From positions 1 through 38,885 of IMG/VR virus record IMGVR_UViG_3300042691_026659: DNA of 38,885 bases, one strand, 5' to 3'. The position numbers and the translations under genes are program-made. Source of the stretch: a virus. The notes beneath the pieces are model-generated. The model saw only the letters and a list, made by a program, of their open reading frames with translations. It did no database searches and was not told where the DNA came from. Positions 9,442 to 18,062 of the stretch are shown here, piece after piece (positions within the stretch are counted from its first letter, which is position 1; each line of letters opens with the position of its first letter).

Positions 9442-9461
9442 CGGGGGGCCGAAACCCCCCG
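9442..9461 (-). terminator. GC hairpin between structural genes (attenuator-like)
   Basis: The stem CGGGGGG/CCCCCCG (9442-9448 with 9455-9461) has a 6-base loop and lies between two leftward structural genes. No T-run follows on the leftward strand, so it is more likely a pause, mRNA-stabilising or processing structure than a full terminator. Confidence 0.45.
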
Positions 9462-9465
9462 CTGT

Positions 9466-9849
9466 TTAGAGTGCTTTGACGATAAAGAAGCGAATAAGCA
9501 GCGTGCCGTTGAATGCTTCGGCCGATGCGTGCTTGTTGACGATTTCGAACACAATCGTGCTCGCCGAAACCGTCGCCTGCATCATCATCGGCGTGCCCTG
9601 CGTGTTCGTGCCGTCACCGATCGACCAGAACACGAGATCACCGACCGCTACCTTATCATTCGTCAGAGTAACGGTTGCGATTGCGTTCTGTGCAGTGGTG
9701 AGGGCTTCCGTCGTGATCAGGCCCGCAAGATCGTTGATCGTCACGGCCGCCGACGATGCGGTGCCCGTGCCGACTTCCGTTGCAAGACCTTGGACCGCCA
9801 ACCGCATATTGCGATAGCGACCGTCTGAGAGTTCCGGCCCGTAAGCCAT
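9466..9849 (-). CDS. Small structural protein downstream of the capsid gene
   Basis: The product has 127 aa. It starts AYGPELSDGRYRNMRL and then turns Thr/Ala/Val-rich and beta-like (AIATVTLTNDKVAVGDLVFWSIGDG). The start at 9849 is supported by a strong GGAGG 6 bases upstream. It is probably a capsid decoration or stabilising protein by position (second gene after the major capsid gene). No family was recognised. Confidence 0.5.
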   Translation of the reverse strand: MAYGPELSDGRYRNMRLAVQGLATEVGTGTASSAAVTINDLAGLITTEALTTAQNAIATVTLTNDKVAVGDLVFWSIGDGTNTQGTPMMMQATVSASTIVFEIVNKHASAEAFNGTLLIRFFIVKAL

Positions 9850-9870
9850 AGCAACCTCCAAAGTTGAAAG

Positions 9871-9893
9871 GGGCGGGGTTTTAGGCCCCGCCC
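9871..9893 (-). terminator. Strong GC hairpin after the capsid/decoration genes
   Basis: A perfect 8-bp stem GGGCGGGG/CCCCGCCC (9871-9878 with 9886-9893) has a 7-base loop. On the leftward strand it is followed by CTTTCAACTTT, only weakly T-rich. It could lower read-through from the highly expressed capsid genes into the lower-demand genes. Confidence 0.5.
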
Positions 9894-9901
9894 GCTATGG
9901 G

Positions 9902-10300
9902 TTAGCGGTTCGGGACGATGTAATAGACGAACACGTGGCCAACACCGGCCGAGATCGCGCCGCTCGAAGTCAGAGAGGCAACGATCTTTGTGTCCACCGT
10001 TCCCGTGTCGTCATGCGACAGCAGCGGGACGGTCGACACGTCACGAATGCAGCCCGCCGTGGTCATCACGATAGCGGAAGCATACGCATCCGGGTCGGCA
10101 GCCGTGCCGATGTCGAGCACAGAGTTGGCCGAGAAGGCCGTGGTGACAGCGACACCGCAATCGACCACCACCGCATTCGGGGGAAGCCAACCAACGGTCA
10201 CAACCAAGTCGTCATCTGCGAAGCCGATCGTCTTCGAGATGTAGTGCACCATGTTCTGCGGGTATTCCTGGCCAACGCCGCCAGCTGTATCAGTAGCCAT
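9902..10300 (-). CDS. Putative head decoration protein
   Basis: The product has 132 aa. The beta-rich pattern (DDDLVVTVGWLPPNAVVVDCGVAV, HVFVYYIVPNR end) and its position directly after the major capsid gene suggest a head decoration or head-completion protein. Start ATG 10300 has AGGAGA 7 bases upstream. An upstream in-frame TTG at 10306 would sit too close to that site. Confidence 0.5.
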   Translation of the reverse strand: MATDTAGGVGQEYPQNMVHYISKTIGFADDDLVVTVGWLPPNAVVVDCGVAVTTAFSANSVLDIGTAADPDAYASAIVMTTAGCIRDVSTVPLLSHDDTGTVDTKIVASLTSSGAISAGVGHVFVYYIVPNR

Positions 10301-10330
10301 GTTCAAGTCTCCTAGTTAGCTGGGGTTGGG

Positions 10331-11401
10331 TTATGACGAAGCAGCGGCGTAGGTGGAGATCACAACCGTGCCAAAGTCGGCAGAGTTAAACCGCGTCTTT
10401 TTAAGACCAAGTATCGCGGCCGCAGCGATTTCCAATTTGCGCTTGTGGTCGAGGAGTTCTTCGTTCCAGCGATATTTGTTCGGCGTGCCCTTATCAGCCG
10501 AGCCGTAGGCCATTGCAGCGGCCTGTGCGCCCAACAGAACCGCGCGGCGGGTGTTGGATGCTGCCGTGGTCGTGACGCAGCCCAGCGGAATGTCCTGCGA
10601 CGAGCGCAAGATCACGCCGTTGTATTCACCAAGCGCACCGCTATAGATCGGGTTTTTCGTCGAGTTATCGGCCGAAAGAGCGGCTTTCTGGATGTCGAGC
10701 CACTGACCCGACGAGCTATTGGTACGAAGCGCCGTGACTTGAAAAGGGTGCATGTAGCACACGTATTTCTTCGCACCGCCGATGTTCAACGGAACGACCA
10801 TATTGTCGCCAACCTTGGCCATTTCGACCGCCTGGTCGATCAGGTCGAGCGTCATGATGTCGGCAGACGTGAGGTTGTTATCGGCAGCGGCCGTGCCAGC
10901 GCGGATGATGCGAGCCGACGAAGGAGCGACCGTGGCGTTCAACCCGGTGTATTTGGTGTCCGTCTGGACGGTGTTGCCGCAAACCTGATTGAAGAAGCTC
11001 ACCGACAGGCGATCAGCCCACCACATCGCGAGCGCCTCTTTGCACTCATCGCGGAGGTTAAAGGGCACGCGCTGCTGGTCGATGGTGTTTTCCGAACGGG
11101 TGCCGACAACGTGCAGAAGTTCGTTGATCGTTACGCTGTCAGAGTAGATCGAGAGCGACTCGCCATTGCCTTCGGCGGTTTCGCCTTCGGTCTTACCAGC
11201 GCCCGTGAGGCGAGCGCGAAGGCCGAACGTCACCTTGTCGCCGGTGCCCTTTTTGGTTTCCGACTTGACGTGAATGACGGAGTTGGGATCTTCGCCCATC
11301 AGCGGGGCGATTTCCAGATACTCCCGCATGGCGGCTGTAAGGTTCTTAGCCCACAGCTTGACGGCCAGTGCGTCGTTTACACCGAACGATGTGTAAGACA
11401 T
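10331..11401 (-). CDS. Major capsid protein, N4-gp56 family
   Basis: The product has 356 aa, the usual size for the family. Typical segments are the start SYTSFGVNDALAVKLWAKN, GDKVTFGLRARLTGAG, the short acidic EGETAEGNGESL loop, INELLHVVGTRSENTIDQQR and ALAMWWADRLSVSFFNQV. These place it in the N4-gp56/P22-like HK97-fold capsid family, building the icosahedral shell around the scaffold. Start 11401 is preceded by GAGAGGA. A 259-base gene-free leader lies upstream. Confidence 0.85.
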   Translation of the reverse strand: MSYTSFGVNDALAVKLWAKNLTAAMREYLEIAPLMGEDPNSVIHVKSETKKGTGDKVTFGLRARLTGAGKTEGETAEGNGESLSIYSDSVTINELLHVVGTRSENTIDQQRVPFNLRDECKEALAMWWADRLSVSFFNQVCGNTVQTDTKYTGLNATVAPSSARIIRAGTAAADNNLTSADIMTLDLIDQAVEMAKVGDNMVVPLNIGGAKKYVCYMHPFQVTALRTNSSSGQWLDIQKAALSADNSTKNPIYSGALGEYNGVILRSSQDIPLGCVTTTAASNTRRAVLLGAQAAAMAYGSADKGTPNKYRWNEELLDHKRKLEIAAAAILGLKKTRFNSADFGTVVISTYAAASS

Positions 11402-11660
11402 GATTGATCCTCTCCAAGGATTGAATGGTTCCGCGTGTTTGCTCGATAACGGGAGCACCGGAATGGCCGTGGAGAGGTGTCGGGGCCATGCGACGAGCGC
11501 GATACGGGCGCAAACCGAAAAGCCTTATCGTGGCTTCGTCGGACCCTGGACGTGCAGTGCGTGGGAAGGGTGGGGGTTGCGGGCTCTAGGTGTGTGGCCG
11601 ATGACCAGTCGGCCGCCTATCGTCTCGCTGTAGGGCTTGTCTGTTTGTTCGTTTTTCCCG
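11402..11660 (-). promoter_or_regulatory. Gene-free leader upstream of the major capsid gene
   Basis: These 259 bases are the longest gap inside the late operon. On the leftward strand they start with a TTGACG hexamer but have no convincing -10 at standard spacing. They contain a small hairpin, GGCCGA/TCGGCC (11596-11601 with 11609-11614), and end with the capsid ribosome-binding site. A dedicated capsid promoter or leader is plausible but not demonstrated. Confidence 0.3.
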
Positions 11661-11903
11661 TCAAGCCTCTTTCGGATCATCATGGACAGATATTGTTTCG
11701 AGGCCGATCGTGGCTTTGTCTTTTCCGACTAGTTTAGCCGCAAACTCGCGGGCATTTTGCTCCTGATAAAACGCGGCGACGCGCTCCACCATGCCCGTAG
11801 GCCAATGCTTGTAAACCACCCACAAAAACCGGGTCGGCAGCGTTGTTTCGAAGGTTTCGACCCCATCGTCATACTTAATCGTCCCGACAATCTTCATCGT
11901 CAT
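11661..11903 (-). CDS. Small hypothetical protein between scaffold and capsid
   Basis: The product has 80 aa, with N-terminal KIVGTIKYDDGVETFETT and an aromatic WVVYKHWPTGMVERV segment. No family recognised. Start ATG 11903 is preferred because GGTGGA lies just upstream, inside the end of the scaffold gene. A GTG at 11912 would overlap the scaffold gene by 8 bases. Confidence 0.5.
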   Translation of the reverse strand: MTMKIVGTIKYDDGVETFETTLPTRFLWVVYKHWPTGMVERVAAFYQEQNAREFAAKLVGKDKATIGLETISVHDDPKEA

Positions 11904-11904
11904 T

Positions 11905-12924
11905 TTATCCACCCATCAATGCGCGCAGCTTCGATTTTCCGAGCTTCGCTGAAACAGCCGCAAATTCCTCCTCGCTCATGTTGGCGAGAGCTTCGACCGT
12001 CAAGCCTTCGCCCGATGATCCACCCGCACCGGAAAGGCTCTTTTGCGTTGCCTGTCCTCTGGCCACGGTTTCGAGCTTCTGTGCCGGGTTGATGGCTTGT
12101 GCGGCGGCGGCAGCCTGCTTTGGCGTGTAGCCGCGCGCTAACGCTTGTTCGTACAGCACCGCAGCCGGCGAGCGCCGCTGTTGAAACGCCTGTGCAACGA
12201 TGTGCGTCTCTTCCTGCGTCAACTGAGAGCGAATTTGCTGTTCGTTATAGCCCAGCGCCATCAGTTCCCGAGCCCGTGAGTTGGCCAGATGCGAGTAGGC
12301 GTCTTTGAAGTCCGGCTTATCCTTGGCGAACGTTTGCGCGTCTTGCACGTAGGCTTTTTGGAGTTGTGCGAGGCCTTCCTGCTGCTGCGTGCGTTCCTGC
12401 ACTTGGTTCTGTGCGGCCTTCAGGTCCTCGATCAGCTTTGCCTGATATTTGACGTAGGCGAAAATATCCTTCTCAGGGTCGGGGATTTCCTCGACCTGTC
12501 CCGGCTGCTGCTGACCGAGCTGCGGCGCTTGCGGCTGTTGCAACACCTCATTCAAGACGGCCAAGCGCTCCTCGGCACGGGCCATCTTCTCCCGCACGGT
12601 GAGGTATTCAGCCTCGACGCTCTTCCGTCGCTCCCGCTCTTTGTGGAGCGCGGCGTGGGGCACAAACTTGCCTGTCAGAACCGAACGAGCCTTGCCGTCC
12701 TCGTCAATGTAAATGCCTTCCTCATCGTCTACAGCGCCGGGCTCTGCTTGTGGGGCAGCATCACCCTCACTCGCCTGGGTTTCGGCCTGTACGGGCTCGC
12801 TAGGGGCTGCGGCGGGCTCTGACGGAGCCAAGCCCTCCGTCTTTTCCCCCCTCGATGAGAAGTAGGCGGCTTCAGCCGGCGACAAGGCTTCCGAAAAGCT
12901 GCTTTCAGTCGATTCCGTGCTCAT
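11905..12924 (-). CDS. Capsid scaffolding protein
   Basis: The product has 339 aa. The N-terminal 70 residues are acidic, Glu/Ala/Pro-rich and disordered. The middle (about 90-260) is a Lys/Glu/Gln-rich coiled coil (HKERERRKSVEAEYLTVREK, QLQKAYVQDAQTF). The C-terminal end is basic (AKLGKSKLRALMGG), as in P22-like scaffolds whose basic tail binds the coat protein. Its place between portal and major capsid genes is classical. Assignment is by composition and position. Confidence 0.78.
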   Translation of the reverse strand: MSTESTESSFSEALSPAEAAYFSSRGEKTEGLAPSEPAAAPSEPVQAETQASEGDAAPQAEPGAVDDEEGIYIDEDGKARSVLTGKFVPHAALHKERERRKSVEAEYLTVREKMARAEERLAVLNEVLQQPQAPQLGQQQPGQVEEIPDPEKDIFAYVKYQAKLIEDLKAAQNQVQERTQQQEGLAQLQKAYVQDAQTFAKDKPDFKDAYSHLANSRARELMALGYNEQQIRSQLTQEETHIVAQAFQQRRSPAAVLYEQALARGYTPKQAAAAAQAINPAQKLETVARGQATQKSLSGAGGSSGEGLTVEALANMSEEEFAAVSAKLGKSKLRALMGG

Positions 12925-12933
12925 GTGTTCCCC

Positions 12934-13023
12934 TCAGAACAGAAGTTGGACTGCGATAATCACGCCAAACAAGATCACCCCAAAAACAAGGATCACCGCC
13001 CCTGTGATGAATTCCTCTCTCAT
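12934..13023 (-). CDS. 29-residue single-span membrane peptide
   Basis: A 29-aa product, MREEFITGAVILVFGVIL then FGVIIAVQLLF: a charged start followed by one hydrophobic span reaching the C-terminus. The ATG overlaps the portal stop as ATGA and a ribosome-binding site lies in the portal end. Possible roles are a holin-like or other small membrane peptide. It is short, but the coupling and the clean hydrophobic design argue that it is real. Confidence 0.5.
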   Translation of the reverse strand: MREEFITGAVILVFGVILFGVIIAVQLLF

Positions 13024-15167
13024 TGCGGCATCCCCGGCATAGGTGGCGGCATCAGTTCCGCATCTTCAGCCATGGGTAACGGCCGCTGTGGACCGCGCGG
13101 CACCTGTGGCATCATCGGAGCCATCGGTGGCATGGCACCGTTACTCTGCTGCGGTTCGATGAGATAAGGGTCATTGATCGTCGGCATGGCCCACGGCTCT
13201 GGTGACATGATGTTTTCATGCGCGCCGAGTAGCCCCATTTGAGCCGCTTGCACGCCGGCCGTAGCCAGATCAATGATCGACGAGACGCGGGTGCTTTCCG
13301 CTGCGGCCCGATCCTTCTCAGCCGCTGCCTTATCCCGGTCTATCTTGACCTGCTCAACCGCTTGCGCGATCTGCTTGGCCATTTCCGCTTCGGGGTTCGG
13401 CTTGCTGGCCATCTCTTTGAACGCGCCGACCAGTTTGGACGGCAGCGGCGAGTATTCCAGCACCGTAATCACCGCTTCAGGGGTAAGTAGTTCCTTAAAC
13501 GCCGGCAAAATTTGCTGAATTGTGGTCCAGGTCTGCTCTTTTGAGTTGGGAGACGTTGGCGCATCCTCAACGATGACTTCATACTGACCCGCTGCCGCGT
13601 CACGCATCAGGGGGATTGCCTCCGTCGTGCCGTCCTCTTTGGCGATGCGGATCAAACGCCCGTCGCTGAGATAGTTCTGGATATAGTGCAAGCGGACGCG
13701 GCCAACCTGCTTACGGAAACGCCGCAGCGAGTCAAACAACGTCGCGAGAATGGTCAGCCCGGCTTGTTTGCGCTGCGCTTCCAATACGCCCGGCTGGTTG
13801 GCGTCCCGCATTCCGAGCAGTTCAAGGTTGACGCCCGACGCATCGCGGATCGAGGAAATGGAAAACTCAAGCAACTGCGTATAACCGGCCGTCATGCCGC
13901 CGCCGGGCTTCTGCATAATGCGGCCGTTTTTAATGGCGTCCTTGGCCGTCCAGGTGATCGCGTCCGGCTTGGCGTAGGTATCCTGTGCCGCCCTTTCGTC
14001 TTTGAATGCGCCCGACTCGGCAAGGATGCCACCCTTTGCCGTCGTGGCGAGGATGTGCATGATGCTCGACATAAAGCGATTGGCCATACGCTGCGGGTCT
14101 TTCATCACCCGCACCAGACCGAACCACGTTCCTTTGTTGCGATCGAGTTCGCCCGTGATGCAAGACCACGAGAAGCGGTCGCCGGCCGGGCTTTCCATGA
14201 CTTCGCCAAGGATTTTCGAGCCAAGAAACGCCTGCTTGTAAACGCGCTTCATTTGCTTCACGGCCGTGAGTTGCACGCCTTGCTCGGCTGCGGCCTTGAC
14301 CAGCATCTTATACTCATCGTCGGCCACTTCTTCGACAGCGCCGGGGTTGGCCGGGTTGCTGACACGCCAGTAAGGCACCTTCTCAAACCACTGCGCGTGC
14401 ACGATATGCACGTCATCGGACTCGTCTCCGCCTTCTACGGGGTCCAGCTTGCGGCGACGCTGCTCAATGGGCTTCGGTTCCCGGCCATCGGTGCCGCCAA
14501 CAGCCCACGGGGCGTCCAGGTCGCACTCATCCTCGTCGGGGAACATGTCCTTGGCTTCGGACATGGACAGCTTGCGCACGCGGAACATGCGCCGCGCATC
14601 GACGAGGTTTTTCTTACGGGCGGCCTTGTCGTAATACATTTCGAACGGGTCGATCTTGTCCTCGACGTACATGCCATCGGGCTCAAGATCGTAATCAATG
14701 CGGGCCTCCGTCCAGCCCATGCCGCAGATCACAGCGTCTTGAAACGCGCCCGACTGCTCGTCCTCAGCATCGCATCCATCAGCCATCCACTGACCGGCAG
14801 CGGAGAGGATTTCATTGATCTTCACCTCACCGGCATTGGTGCCGCGCGGAAGATAGACGGTCTCGTGGCGGCTGTTGATCTCCAGGCCGCAGACCGCTTT
14901 GATAATCGCAATCACGCGGTTAAAGACGATCGGGACGCGCTGCTGATCGGACAGGTACGCCTTATCTTCCTTTGACCATTGGTCGCCGGCCACAAAGGCG
15001 AAATCCTCTTTCGCTTCCACGCGCCACTGTTGAGTGTGCTCGCTGTCTTGCCGGAAAAAGCCGCGCAGGCGGTTATAAAGCTCCACATCGTCCAGCCCAC
15101 GGGTGCCACCGTCGTCCTGCTTCTCGACTTCGTAACCTTCGTTCTTGTCGTCCTCGTCGGCGCTCAT
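13020..15167 (-). CDS. Portal protein, P22-like
   Basis: The product has 715 aa, the right size for P22-type portals. Landmarks are an acidic N-terminus, WRVEAKEDFAFVAGDQWS near residue 48, RVPIVFNRVIAIIKAVCGLE near 77, IDPFEMYYDKAARKK near 172, VMKDPQRMANRFMSSIMHIL near 358, and a long helical C-terminus ending in a Pro/Met-rich tail. Twelve copies would form the vertex through which the terminase packages DNA. It overlaps both neighbours by 4 bases. Confidence 0.88.
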   Translation of the reverse strand: MSADEDDKNEGYEVEKQDDGGTRGLDDVELYNRLRGFFRQDSEHTQQWRVEAKEDFAFVAGDQWSKEDKAYLSDQQRVPIVFNRVIAIIKAVCGLEINSRHETVYLPRGTNAGEVKINEILSAAGQWMADGCDAEDEQSGAFQDAVICGMGWTEARIDYDLEPDGMYVEDKIDPFEMYYDKAARKKNLVDARRMFRVRKLSMSEAKDMFPDEDECDLDAPWAVGGTDGREPKPIEQRRRKLDPVEGGDESDDVHIVHAQWFEKVPYWRVSNPANPGAVEEVADDEYKMLVKAAAEQGVQLTAVKQMKRVYKQAFLGSKILGEVMESPAGDRFSWSCITGELDRNKGTWFGLVRVMKDPQRMANRFMSSIMHILATTAKGGILAESGAFKDERAAQDTYAKPDAITWTAKDAIKNGRIMQKPGGGMTAGYTQLLEFSISSIRDASGVNLELLGMRDANQPGVLEAQRKQAGLTILATLFDSLRRFRKQVGRVRLHYIQNYLSDGRLIRIAKEDGTTEAIPLMRDAAAGQYEVIVEDAPTSPNSKEQTWTTIQQILPAFKELLTPEAVITVLEYSPLPSKLVGAFKEMASKPNPEAEMAKQIAQAVEQVKIDRDKAAAEKDRAAAESTRVSSIIDLATAGVQAAQMGLLGAHENIMSPEPWAMPTINDPYLIEPQQSNGAMPPMAPMMPQVPRGPQRPLPMAEDAELMPPPMPGMPQ

Positions 15168-15376
15168 GAGCGGGCTTCCTTCTTGGCTTTGTGCTTCGGC
15201 TTGTCGTTCTCTGCGATGGTTTCCGCATCGAACTGGTCACGCAAAAGCTGCCCGATCTCGATCGTCAGCGTTTTGACAAGGATGCGATCAGGACGCCCGT
15301 CCAGCACACGGGTGCGGATGTGGCGCTCGACGAAATCGGACACGAAAGCGTCGGCTATGGCGTTATAGTCTTTCAT
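15164..15376 (-). CDS. Small helical protein upstream of the portal gene
   Basis: The product has 70 aa, probably all helix (YNAIADAFVSDFVERHIRTR, EIGQLLRDQF), with a basic C-terminal tail (KPKHKAKKEARS). It overlaps both the ADP-ribosyltransferase-like gene and the portal gene by ATGA. No family recognised. An assembly or DNA-contact role is only a guess from the charge pattern. Confidence 0.55.
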   Translation of the reverse strand: MKDYNAIADAFVSDFVERHIRTRVLDGRPDRILVKTLTIEIGQLLRDQFDAETIAENDKPKHKAKKEARS

Positions 15377-16380
15377 TTGCCCCCCATGAGCAGGCGAAGG
15401 ATGTTGGCTGTGGTCATTGTCTGCGGGTCTTGTTCGCCTTGTGCGGCTTCCATCCCTGCGGGAATGGCTGCACCAGTCGGGGCATTCGCCGCTAACAGGT
15501 TCGCACTATCCGATTTAGAAGGATCAAAGGCGGCGTTGACAGAGCGGATGTTGCGGGGGTCGAATAGCATCACGCTATTTTGCGGACTCCCGTCTCTTGT
15601 TCCCTCGAATTCGTTTAGGTATTTGATGCCATCATAACCGGCATCTTGCAGCGACTTGCGAACGTCCGCCAAGGTTGGATTGAAGTCGTCACCCTTAAAC
15701 GGGATGCCGCGCGTTGCCATCTCATAGCGAAGCGCTCCAACATCCCAAGAATTGCCTTGGCCTAGGTCGGGCAATTCCAGCATGTTGCCTTGCTTGGCGT
15801 AAACAGGCAGAATGCGGCTTTCCGGCCAATAGTCCCCGACATTGCGCTTGTAATATCCAGACGACTTAACAATGTCGTCGGCCTGCTCTTTTGTCCCCAA
15901 GTGAACGCCGAAGATGTCCCTACCCGGCTCAGGCTCAATAGAGAAGGCATCGAAATCATTCCGCGTTCCATGATAGAGCGGCGTATCCGTATCAAACCCC
16001 ATTTCCTTAGCCCTAGCCATTCGGCTTGCAAGGTCCATCGGGAGGTCTGGGGTTGCGCCTTTCATCAGGTTGCCGCCAGCGCTTCCAAGGGCGTTGTCCA
16101 GCGCTCCGGTCATTGCCACGCCAGCGCCTGCCATCGGGGCTAGGCTGGTCATGTCAAACATGGCCGCCGACTTATCCGCCCATGCTTGATCATCATTGAT
16201 TGCGGGAATGGGCGTATCTGCTGCGGCCATGCCTTTCGAGAACGTATCGGCAAGCATCCCCGGCCATGCCAGGCGCACCGACCCGTCTTCGTATTGGCCG
16301 AGCGGCAACATTCCCAACCGTTCCTTTAACGGCTGCAAATACGGCTCCAGCATTCCGCCCCAGTTGATCGGTTTTACCAT
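15373..16380 (-). CDS. Putative ADP-ribosyltransferase-like protein
   Basis: The product has 335 aa. Residues about 118-285 show the pattern of phage polyvalent-type ADP-ribosyltransferases: SRMARAKEMGFDTDTPLYHG (120-138) with the LYHGT core, GVHLGTKEQADDI at 158-170, VYAKQGNMLELPDLG near 193, AGYDGIKYLNEFEG at 247-260 and NSVMLFDPRNIRS at 268-280. The family transfers ADP-ribose from NAD to target proteins or uses related chemistry. The N-terminal 110 residues lack recognised domains. It lies between terminase and portal, so it may be virion-packaged and delivered on infection. Start ATG 16380. Confidence 0.62.
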   Translation of the reverse strand: MVKPINWGGMLEPYLQPLKERLGMLPLGQYEDGSVRLAWPGMLADTFSKGMAAADTPIPAINDDQAWADKSAAMFDMTSLAPMAGAGVAMTGALDNALGSAGGNLMKGATPDLPMDLASRMARAKEMGFDTDTPLYHGTRNDFDAFSIEPEPGRDIFGVHLGTKEQADDIVKSSGYYKRNVGDYWPESRILPVYAKQGNMLELPDLGQGNSWDVGALRYEMATRGIPFKGDDFNPTLADVRKSLQDAGYDGIKYLNEFEGTRDGSPQNSVMLFDPRNIRSVNAAFDPSKSDSANLLAANAPTGAAIPAGMEAAQGEQDPQTMTTANILRLLMGGK

Positions 16381-16384
16381 TGTC

Positions 16385-16489
16385 TCAGTCCCACCGGCTT
16401 GACCAAAGAACGCCCAACACAAAACCTAAAACGATAATTACGCCACCCACGACAGTCCCCATCATCAGGTCAGCAATCATCTGTTCCAT
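16385..16489 (-). CDS. 34-residue membrane peptide
   Basis: A 34-aa product with a short helical start (MEQMIADLMM), one hydrophobic span (GTVVGGVIIVLGFVLGVLW) and a basic end (SSRWD). Its ATG overlaps the stop of the upstream 45-aa gene (TAATG). It looks like one of several single-span micro-proteins in this operon. Function unknown. Confidence 0.5.
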   Translation of the reverse strand: MEQMIADLMMGTVVGGVIIVLGFVLGVLWSSRWD

Positions 16490-16626
16490 TAGACAACCCG
16501 CCTTTGTGGCCGTTGCTTCTTTGATTTCTTGGCACGGATGGCATGGCTCGCATCCCTGTAGGTGCCGACCTTCACGAGCTTGCCGTCTTTCAGTCGATAG
16601 CCCTTGGGAAGCGCAATCTTTCTCAT
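16489..16626 (-). CDS. 45-residue basic protein after the terminase gene
   Basis: A 45-aa, strongly basic product (RKIALPKGYRLKDGKLVKVG, C-terminal RAKKSKKQRPQRRVV). ATG 16626 overlaps the terminase large subunit stop as ATGA and its stop overlaps the next start. The charge suggests nucleic-acid contact. The function is unknown. Confidence 0.5.
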   Translation of the reverse strand: MRKIALPKGYRLKDGKLVKVGTYRDASHAIRAKKSKKQRPQRRVV

Positions 16627-18062
16627 GCGGCCCACCCTGAATGGCTACGTGTTTGCGAGGCCCGGTGCCGATCGCGATCCGCAAGGAACCGCTGCCTGTC
16701 GTCTGCTGCAAAGGTGAGCATCAAAGCATCGGCAAGGTCGGGGCTCTTTCCCGCCAGCCGCTTTTTCATGTCGTCTTTGCTTTCGACCTGGACGCGGCCA
16801 GATGAGAGAACGCGGTATTTCGTGACCGTGAGTTCCGAGATCAGCGCGCGGTCGTTGGGTATCTTGCAGTTGCGGGCTTCGAACCACTCGCGCAGCTTCC
16901 AGTGGAGCTGATCGCGCAGGCGCATGAAAGTATCGTCAACGGACGCGCTCTCGCCCACATTGACGCCGCGCACGGGAAGGCCAAGCTCCGACAACCGATC
17001 CACGACGCCGGCACCGATGCCAATCACATCGACACAGATTTCATGCGGGCGGTCATCTATTTCGGTGGCATCCCATTCGCGCAGGATCAGACCGCACAGG
17101 GTCATGGTGTCTTTCTGGTTAAAGACCTTAATCGGCTCCATCACCGTGTTGCCCTTGCGCTTGCAAAGGGTGGAGCGGTCGCCGCCGCGTGCCGGGTCAA
17201 TACCCCACACCGGCAAGACGTTCATGGGTGCCACGTCACGAGTGATCGCGGCCTCAACCCATTCCATCGGGATGAGGCTGTCGGGTCCGGCCTTGGGGAA
17301 CTCGCCGAGAACGCGGACGCGGTATTCATTGCTGTCGGCCCCGAACCGCTGGATCACGTCCTCGATATGACCACGAGCGCGGGGCACGTCCTCAGACGAG
17401 ACGCGCAGGGTCCAGAACCGATCGGCTAGGAGCGTGTGGCTGTCGTAGAAGTAGCCCGAGCTTTCGGTCGGGTTGCCGGTCATCACGAGGATAGCGCCTT
17501 CGGTGCTCAAAGCGCCCATTGCGACTTCGTACGCTTTTTCATGCACGCCGCTGGCCTCATCGACCAAGAATTGCAGAAACCCGGCGTGAAAACCCTGCAT
17601 CGCGTCGGGGTTGTCTTTGCTGGCAGTACGGCAAACCGCAAAAGCCTCGTCCGGCCGCGCCCTTACCACGATGCGCTCGGCTTGTACCTCAAGTTGGTTC
17701 CGCAGAGGTTCCGGTAATGTCTTGTGCCACTTGGCAATTTCAGGCATCAGCGTATCGCGGAGCTGATCTTGTGAACCGGCGACGAGCGGCACTTTGCAAT
17801 CGACATGAGTCGAGAGCGCCCAGAGGCAGAGGATCGACTGAAAGCACGACTTGCCGACGCCGTGACCGGAGCGGATCGAAATGCGCTTGTGCCCGTCCCG
17901 AATGGCCGACAGAGCCAACACCTGCCACGGCTCAAGCTGCGGCTTGCCCTCGGGGTTGGGTTCCCCCGGCATCAGAAACCCCATGACCCCGCACGCAAAC
18001 AGGAGCGGGTCGTTTGTCGACCGCGCCCATGCTTTCATCCAGGGTTCGAGGGGAAGGGTCAC
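16623..18062 (-). CDS. terL: Terminase large subunit
   Basis: The product has 479 aa. The ATPase has a Walker A motif SGHGVGKS at 65-72 and a Walker B motif FLVDEA at 165-170 (catalytic Glu169), followed by MTGNP near 194-198 as coupling motif. The nuclease domain has GIDPARGGD with Asp289, then CVDVIGIGAGVVDRL near 345, and a C-terminal KSPDLADALMLTFA helix carrying the last acidic residues. This is the packaging motor and nuclease acting at the portal. It overlaps the methyltransferase gene by ATGA. Confidence 0.93.
   Translation of the reverse strand: MTLPLEPWMKAWARSTNDPLLFACGVMGFLMPGEPNPEGKPQLEPWQVLALSAIRDGHKRISIRSGHGVGKSCFQSILCLWALSTHVDCKVPLVAGSQDQLRDTLMPEIAKWHKTLPEPLRNQLEVQAERIVVRARPDEAFAVCRTASKDNPDAMQGFHAGFLQFLVDEASGVHEKAYEVAMGALSTEGAILVMTGNPTESSGYFYDSHTLLADRFWTLRVSSEDVPRARGHIEDVIQRFGADSNEYRVRVLGEFPKAGPDSLIPMEWVEAAITRDVAPMNVLPVWGIDPARGGDRSTLCKRKGNTVMEPIKVFNQKDTMTLCGLILREWDATEIDDRPHEICVDVIGIGAGVVDRLSELGLPVRGVNVGESASVDDTFMRLRDQLHWKLREWFEARNCKIPNDRALISELTVTKYRVLSSGRVQVESKDDMKKRLAGKSPDLADALMLTFAADDRQRFLADRDRHRASQTRSHSGWAA

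Noticed and set aside
10445-11407. 320-codon plus-strand frame
   Set aside because: It is antisense to the major capsid gene, which is clearly coding by family pattern.
13686-14975. Long 429-codon frame on the plus strand
   Set aside because: It lies fully antisense to the portal gene, whose protein matches a known family; long shadow frames are expected in GC-rich coding DNA.
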